In this document: positions 61,572 through 64,000 of the stretch, piece by piece | How positions within the stretch are numbered: position 1 is the first letter of the stretch | How the letters are laid out: every line of letters starts with the position of its first letter | The notes under the pieces: generated by a model | Seen by the model: the letters and a program-made list of their open reading frames with translations, nothing else | Databases searched by the model: none | Told to the model about the DNA's origin: nothing | Program-made: the position numbers and the translations under genes | NCBI RefSeq assembly: GCF_014638915.1 | Contig: NZ_BMFQ01000002.1 | Span: 620,001-684,000 of the forward strand | DNA: 64,000 nt | Source of the DNA: Xanthomarina arctica | Lineage (GTDB): Bacteria; Bacteroidota; Bacteroidia; Flavobacteriales; Flavobacteriaceae | Direction of reading: 5' to 3'

Positions 61572-63212
61572 TTAGTGGAGTTGAAGCCCTGCCTTTTTAA
61601 GTCCAAGAATAATTTCCTCAACCAAAGAACGGTCGAGTATAAATGAGTTGAGATACATTCCAAGATTCGCTAAAATCTCTGGAAATTTTTTATTTAAGAT
61701 GTTTATTTCTACTCGCGCTTCCAATACCATTCCTAATTGCCCTTTAACAGCCACCATTAGCAAAGGTATTACGTAAACATCTTCTGAGGCATTCATTTTT
61801 TGTGCATATTTGAAAGCTTCTTCATATTGTCCGTTATGATAAAAACCAAAGAAAAGTCCCACATAATACCACCACGGACAATAGGGGTTGAGATTTAAAG
61901 CTGCCTGCAACAAGGCATGACTACATTTATACTCACCTACACAGGAATATGCAAAACCAAGCCCTCCCATAGTTGAGGGAGAAAAAGATGGAGAAGCAAG
62001 TTGCTCACTGTACTTTAATGATTCAATAGCTTCTTTTTTCTTACCTAAATGAATGTGTGCCCAACCGCGTTCCATGTGTGCATATTGCGATAAAGGTGCT
62101 ATTCGGATTGCTTTTTCTATGTATAGATTGGCTTTATTGATAGGATCTTCTACAGTATAACCCATGGAATAGGAAGAAAGATATAGATCTCCCAATATTG
62201 ACAAACACATCACATTATTCGGATCATTTTCTAAGGTTTTTTCTAAACCTTTTATCGCCTCTAAGAAGTTCTCTTCAGAATGCGTTAATTGCGCATGATG
62301 AAACCATAAAACAGCATCGAAAGCTTGTAAATCTTGCTTCATATTACCTTCAACCAAACGCATGGTATCCTTAATAATAAAACCATAATGGCCACTTAAT
62401 AAAGCAAAGACATCGTTATTAATCTGGTCTTGAATATCCATTATTTCATCATCTTCCAAACTATGGATATAATCTTTAGTCCAAATTTGCATGCCATTAA
62501 CGGTTTCTCCCAGGCCTACACTCACTTTAATTTGCTTTGCTGAGCGTTTAACAGCACCAGCTATTACATAGTGAACCCCTAACTCAGATCCTACAACACG
62601 AATGTCTTTAGGATTAGCAACGTACTTGAGCGTAGAAAAATGAGCAATTACATCTAAATCTTCAGAAGTACTAAAAACTCGGGTAAGCTCTTCGCCAAAT
62701 CCATCTACAAAAAATTGATAGTCCTTGTTTGGTAATAAGTTACGAAAAGGAAGCACGGCAAGAGTGAGTCTTGATCGCGAATATACAACTGTATCATTAA
62801 CTACTGTCGTTGTCTTTTCCCTTAAATCCTCTGTTGATTTTTCTATAACTTGTGTTCGAAATACGGGTACATAGGTCCCTTTAATAACCTCAATTTTTAT
62901 ACTATCTGTAATGCCAGGTTGTAAATAATATTCGTTTAATAATCTTCTAAGTCTTCCAGCATGAATGCGAACAACAGCATCTGTTTGTGGGTTAAAATCC
63001 ACAGATTTACCCAAGGCACTCACAGCAATGGTGTATTCCTTTAAGCTATGTGTATGGCCTTCTAAAGTTTCCTCTACAATGAATTTTAGAAAATTACACA
63101 ATACGGCCGTGCGAGAAAAGAGTTCACTGTTTAGAATACAATCCAATTCCTTGAGAATATCCTGTTTCGAATAATTGAGTAAAATGTGATTTTCTGCGGC
63201 GTTATCTGGCAT
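61572..63212 (-). CDS. Winged-helix-like/TolB-N/TPR regulator (copy B)
   Basis: The 546 aa protein has the same order as its paralogue at 49111-50748. First is an N-terminal DNA-binding-like region (about 10-120, AVLCNFLKFIVEETLEGH, SLKEYTIAVSALGK and DAVVRIHAGRLRRLLNEYY). Then a TolB-N/FlgO-like domain (about 145-260, LAVLPFRNLLPNKDYQFFVDGFGEELTRV) and TPR units to the end (for example AIRIAPLSQYAHMERGWAHIHLG). No transmembrane helix is seen, so it acts in the cytoplasm. It heads module B and has its own promoter (63268-63275). A sensor of the module's transported or degraded compound is a reasonable guess only. Confidence 0.78.
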   Translation of the reverse strand: MPDNAAENHILLNYSKQDILKELDCILNSELFSRTAVLCNFLKFIVEETLEGHTHSLKEYTIAVSALGKSVDFNPQTDAVVRIHAGRLRRLLNEYYLQPGITDSIKIEVIKGTYVPVFRTQVIEKSTEDLREKTTTVVNDTVVYSRSRLTLAVLPFRNLLPNKDYQFFVDGFGEELTRVFSTSEDLDVIAHFSTLKYVANPKDIRVVGSELGVHYVIAGAVKRSAKQIKVSVGLGETVNGMQIWTKDYIHSLEDDEIMDIQDQINNDVFALLSGHYGFIIKDTMRLVEGNMKQDLQAFDAVLWFHHAQLTHSEENFLEAIKGLEKTLENDPNNVMCLSILGDLYLSSYSMGYTVEDPINKANLYIEKAIRIAPLSQYAHMERGWAHIHLGKKKEAIESLKYSEQLASPSFSPSTMGGLGFAYSCVGEYKCSHALLQAALNLNPYCPWWYYVGLFFGFYHNGQYEEAFKYAQKMNASEDVYVIPLLMVAVKGQLGMVLEARVEINILNKKFPEILANLGMYLNSFILDRSLVEEIILGLKKAGLQLH

Positions 63213-63267
63213 GGATTTCGACTATATTCTACTAATGTGTAGTTTAATGGTTCTTTATTAGATCATT

Positions 63268-63275
63268 CAAAAGTA
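63268..63275 (-). promoter_or_regulatory. -7 box of regulator B
   Basis: TACTTTTG, 56 bp before the start codon. The adjoining upstream sequence (GTAGT-T-run-AT..TAAACT) matches that at regulator A. The TTG -33 is absent. Confidence 0.5.
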
Positions 63276-63323
63276 GTATTTTTATAGTAAACTAGAGGTT
63301 CTAAAAAAGAAAAAAAAGCGTTT

Positions 63324-63485
63324 TTAATAGCCATCCATATCAACACGGCTAAAAGACTTATCATGCTTTTTCATGCTAAAATTCACAACCACTTCCCTCC
63401 TTTTACTTCCGTTGGTTTGCGAATAATAAAAATTTCTCGAAAGTACTGCAAAAGTGACCATGTTCCTTCTTAATGAATATTTCAT
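63324..63485 (-). CDS. Possible small protein (53 aa)
   Basis: An ATG-to-TAA frame of 53 codons encodes a basic polypeptide with alternating strands and two positive clusters (GSKRREVVV and MKKHDKSFSRVD). The composition is less random than in chance frames. No homologue is recognised. It lies in the gap upstream of regulator B, on the same strand. This is a tentative call. Confidence 0.35.
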   Translation of the reverse strand: MKYSLRRNMVTFAVLSRNFYYSQTNGSKRREVVVNFSMKKHDKSFSRVDMDGY

Positions 63486-63923
63486 ATTGGGTTTAATTTA
63501 TTGTTGCTTACGTTCTTGTAAAAAGCTATTAGTGTGTAAGTTATAAAATTACTTTCAAATTATGAAAGAGCCAAATTTAAAAATTTTGGCATGCACTCAA
63601 ATATACAGCAACGTCGTTTAAGTAGCTAATAGCTCTAAATTCCCTTATACAAAATTCTTCAGTCCAATTATTATAAGAACTAAATATAATCAACTCTAAA
63701 ATGGTAGACCGTTACAAAAGCATTTAGATCACATATGGCATATATAATAACAGATTTATTATAAGGCTTCATGTCTTGTTTAAATCTGCTACCATATTTT
63801 AGGCCATGAAACCATAAGCTGTCTAAAAGGCATTTTATAAAAAACTATTTTTTTAAGATGCTTGGTGTTTGCGAGTTAAACCAATTAAGTTTAGATTCGT
63901 GAATCTTACTAAGATTTCCATTT
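63486..63923. other. Intergenic, no gene seen
   Basis: About 440 bp of A/T-rich sequence before the terminal lipoprotein gene. A TATATTTG element on the minus strand (63598-63605) is a possible -7 box for the 53 aa frame; nothing else stood out. Confidence 0.4.
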
Positions 63924-64000
63924 ATGAAAAAACAGTTTACATTTGTCGCCTTTTCAATATTGATACTTTTTGCAGCAACCTCATGTGCAAAACAATTTAT
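63924..64000 (+). CDS. Lipoprotein, 5' part only
   Basis: The window ends 25 codons into a plus-strand gene. The visible start MKKQFTFVAFSILILFAATSC is a lipoprotein signal with lipobox ATSC (Cys21), then AKQF. The product cannot be identified from this fragment. Confidence 0.75.
   Translation, partial: MKKQFTFVAFSILILFAATSCAKQF

Noticed and set aside
1-64000. tRNA or rRNA genes, CRISPR arrays, insertion sequences
   Set aside because: No cloverleaf-like sequence, no regular spaced repeats, and no transposase motif or terminal inverted repeats were found by reading. A tRNAscan or ISfinder search would be needed to be certain.

Overview
The window looks like chromosomal DNA of a marine-type member of the Flavobacteriaceae (Bacteroidota). 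The reasons are low G+C, A-rich regions before start codons, promoters of the TAnnTTTG type, a type IX secretion (T9SS) C-terminal sorting domain, a propeller-type hybrid-architecture histidine kinase with a LytTR response regulator, TPR-AraC regulators and many lipoproteins. No rRNA, tRNA, CRISPR array, transposase or complete mobile element was seen.

Layout. 1-3.4 kb: small secreted or lipoprotein genes of unknown function, all on the minus strand. 3.8-5.5 kb: an ABC-2 exporter pair. 5.6-10.1 kb: a GreA/GreB-like factor and several unknown genes (DUF3703-like, STM3941-like, a propeller/NTF2-like fusion, a 7-TM protein). 10.6-13.6 kb: a membrane TPR-AraC regulator and a T9SS-secreted protein. 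14.0-23.3 kb: a LytTR two-component system next to an operon of secreted proteins (caspase-like lipoprotein, SH3 protein, unknown) and a VIT/VWA protein. The last two transcription units carry identical-geometry direct repeats before their promoters and are the likely regulon. 23.5-25.7 kb: a quinone/nitro-reductase stress module (qorB-like, nitroreductase, HxlR regulator with paired Cys). 26.0 kb: a 182-bp relic of a second ohr gene. 26.4-29.2 kb: a LexA/UmuD-like repressor divergent from a radical-SAM DNA-repair gene pair. 30-35 kb: ohr, a lipoprotein, and the conserved ybbP-ybbA/tesA group. 35.4-43.5 kb: diheme cytochrome/beta-helix pair, outer-membrane protein, lipoproteins, a flavin monooxygenase and a DUF6515-type protein.

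43.7-63.2 kb is the most unusual part. It is an all-minus-strand array of seven DUF1254/DUF1214 exported proteins plus a 3' relic of an eighth, two pairs of outer-membrane beta-barrel proteins, two copies of a small 76-79 aa protein and two copies of a 545 aa winged-helix-like/TolB-N/TPR regulator. It reads as two diverged copies of one module (regulator, small protein, barrel proteins, DUF1254 proteins). One barrel gene pair shows a recent gene-conversion tract. Four of the transcription units end in the same GCGAYTTGAAT-type hairpin, which lies immediately upstream of the next promoter. The natural reading is an envelope system: lipidated or periplasmic DUF1254 proteins working with outer-membrane channels under a dedicated cytoplasmic sensor. 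The substrate cannot be told from sequence. The window ends inside a lipoprotein gene on the plus strand.
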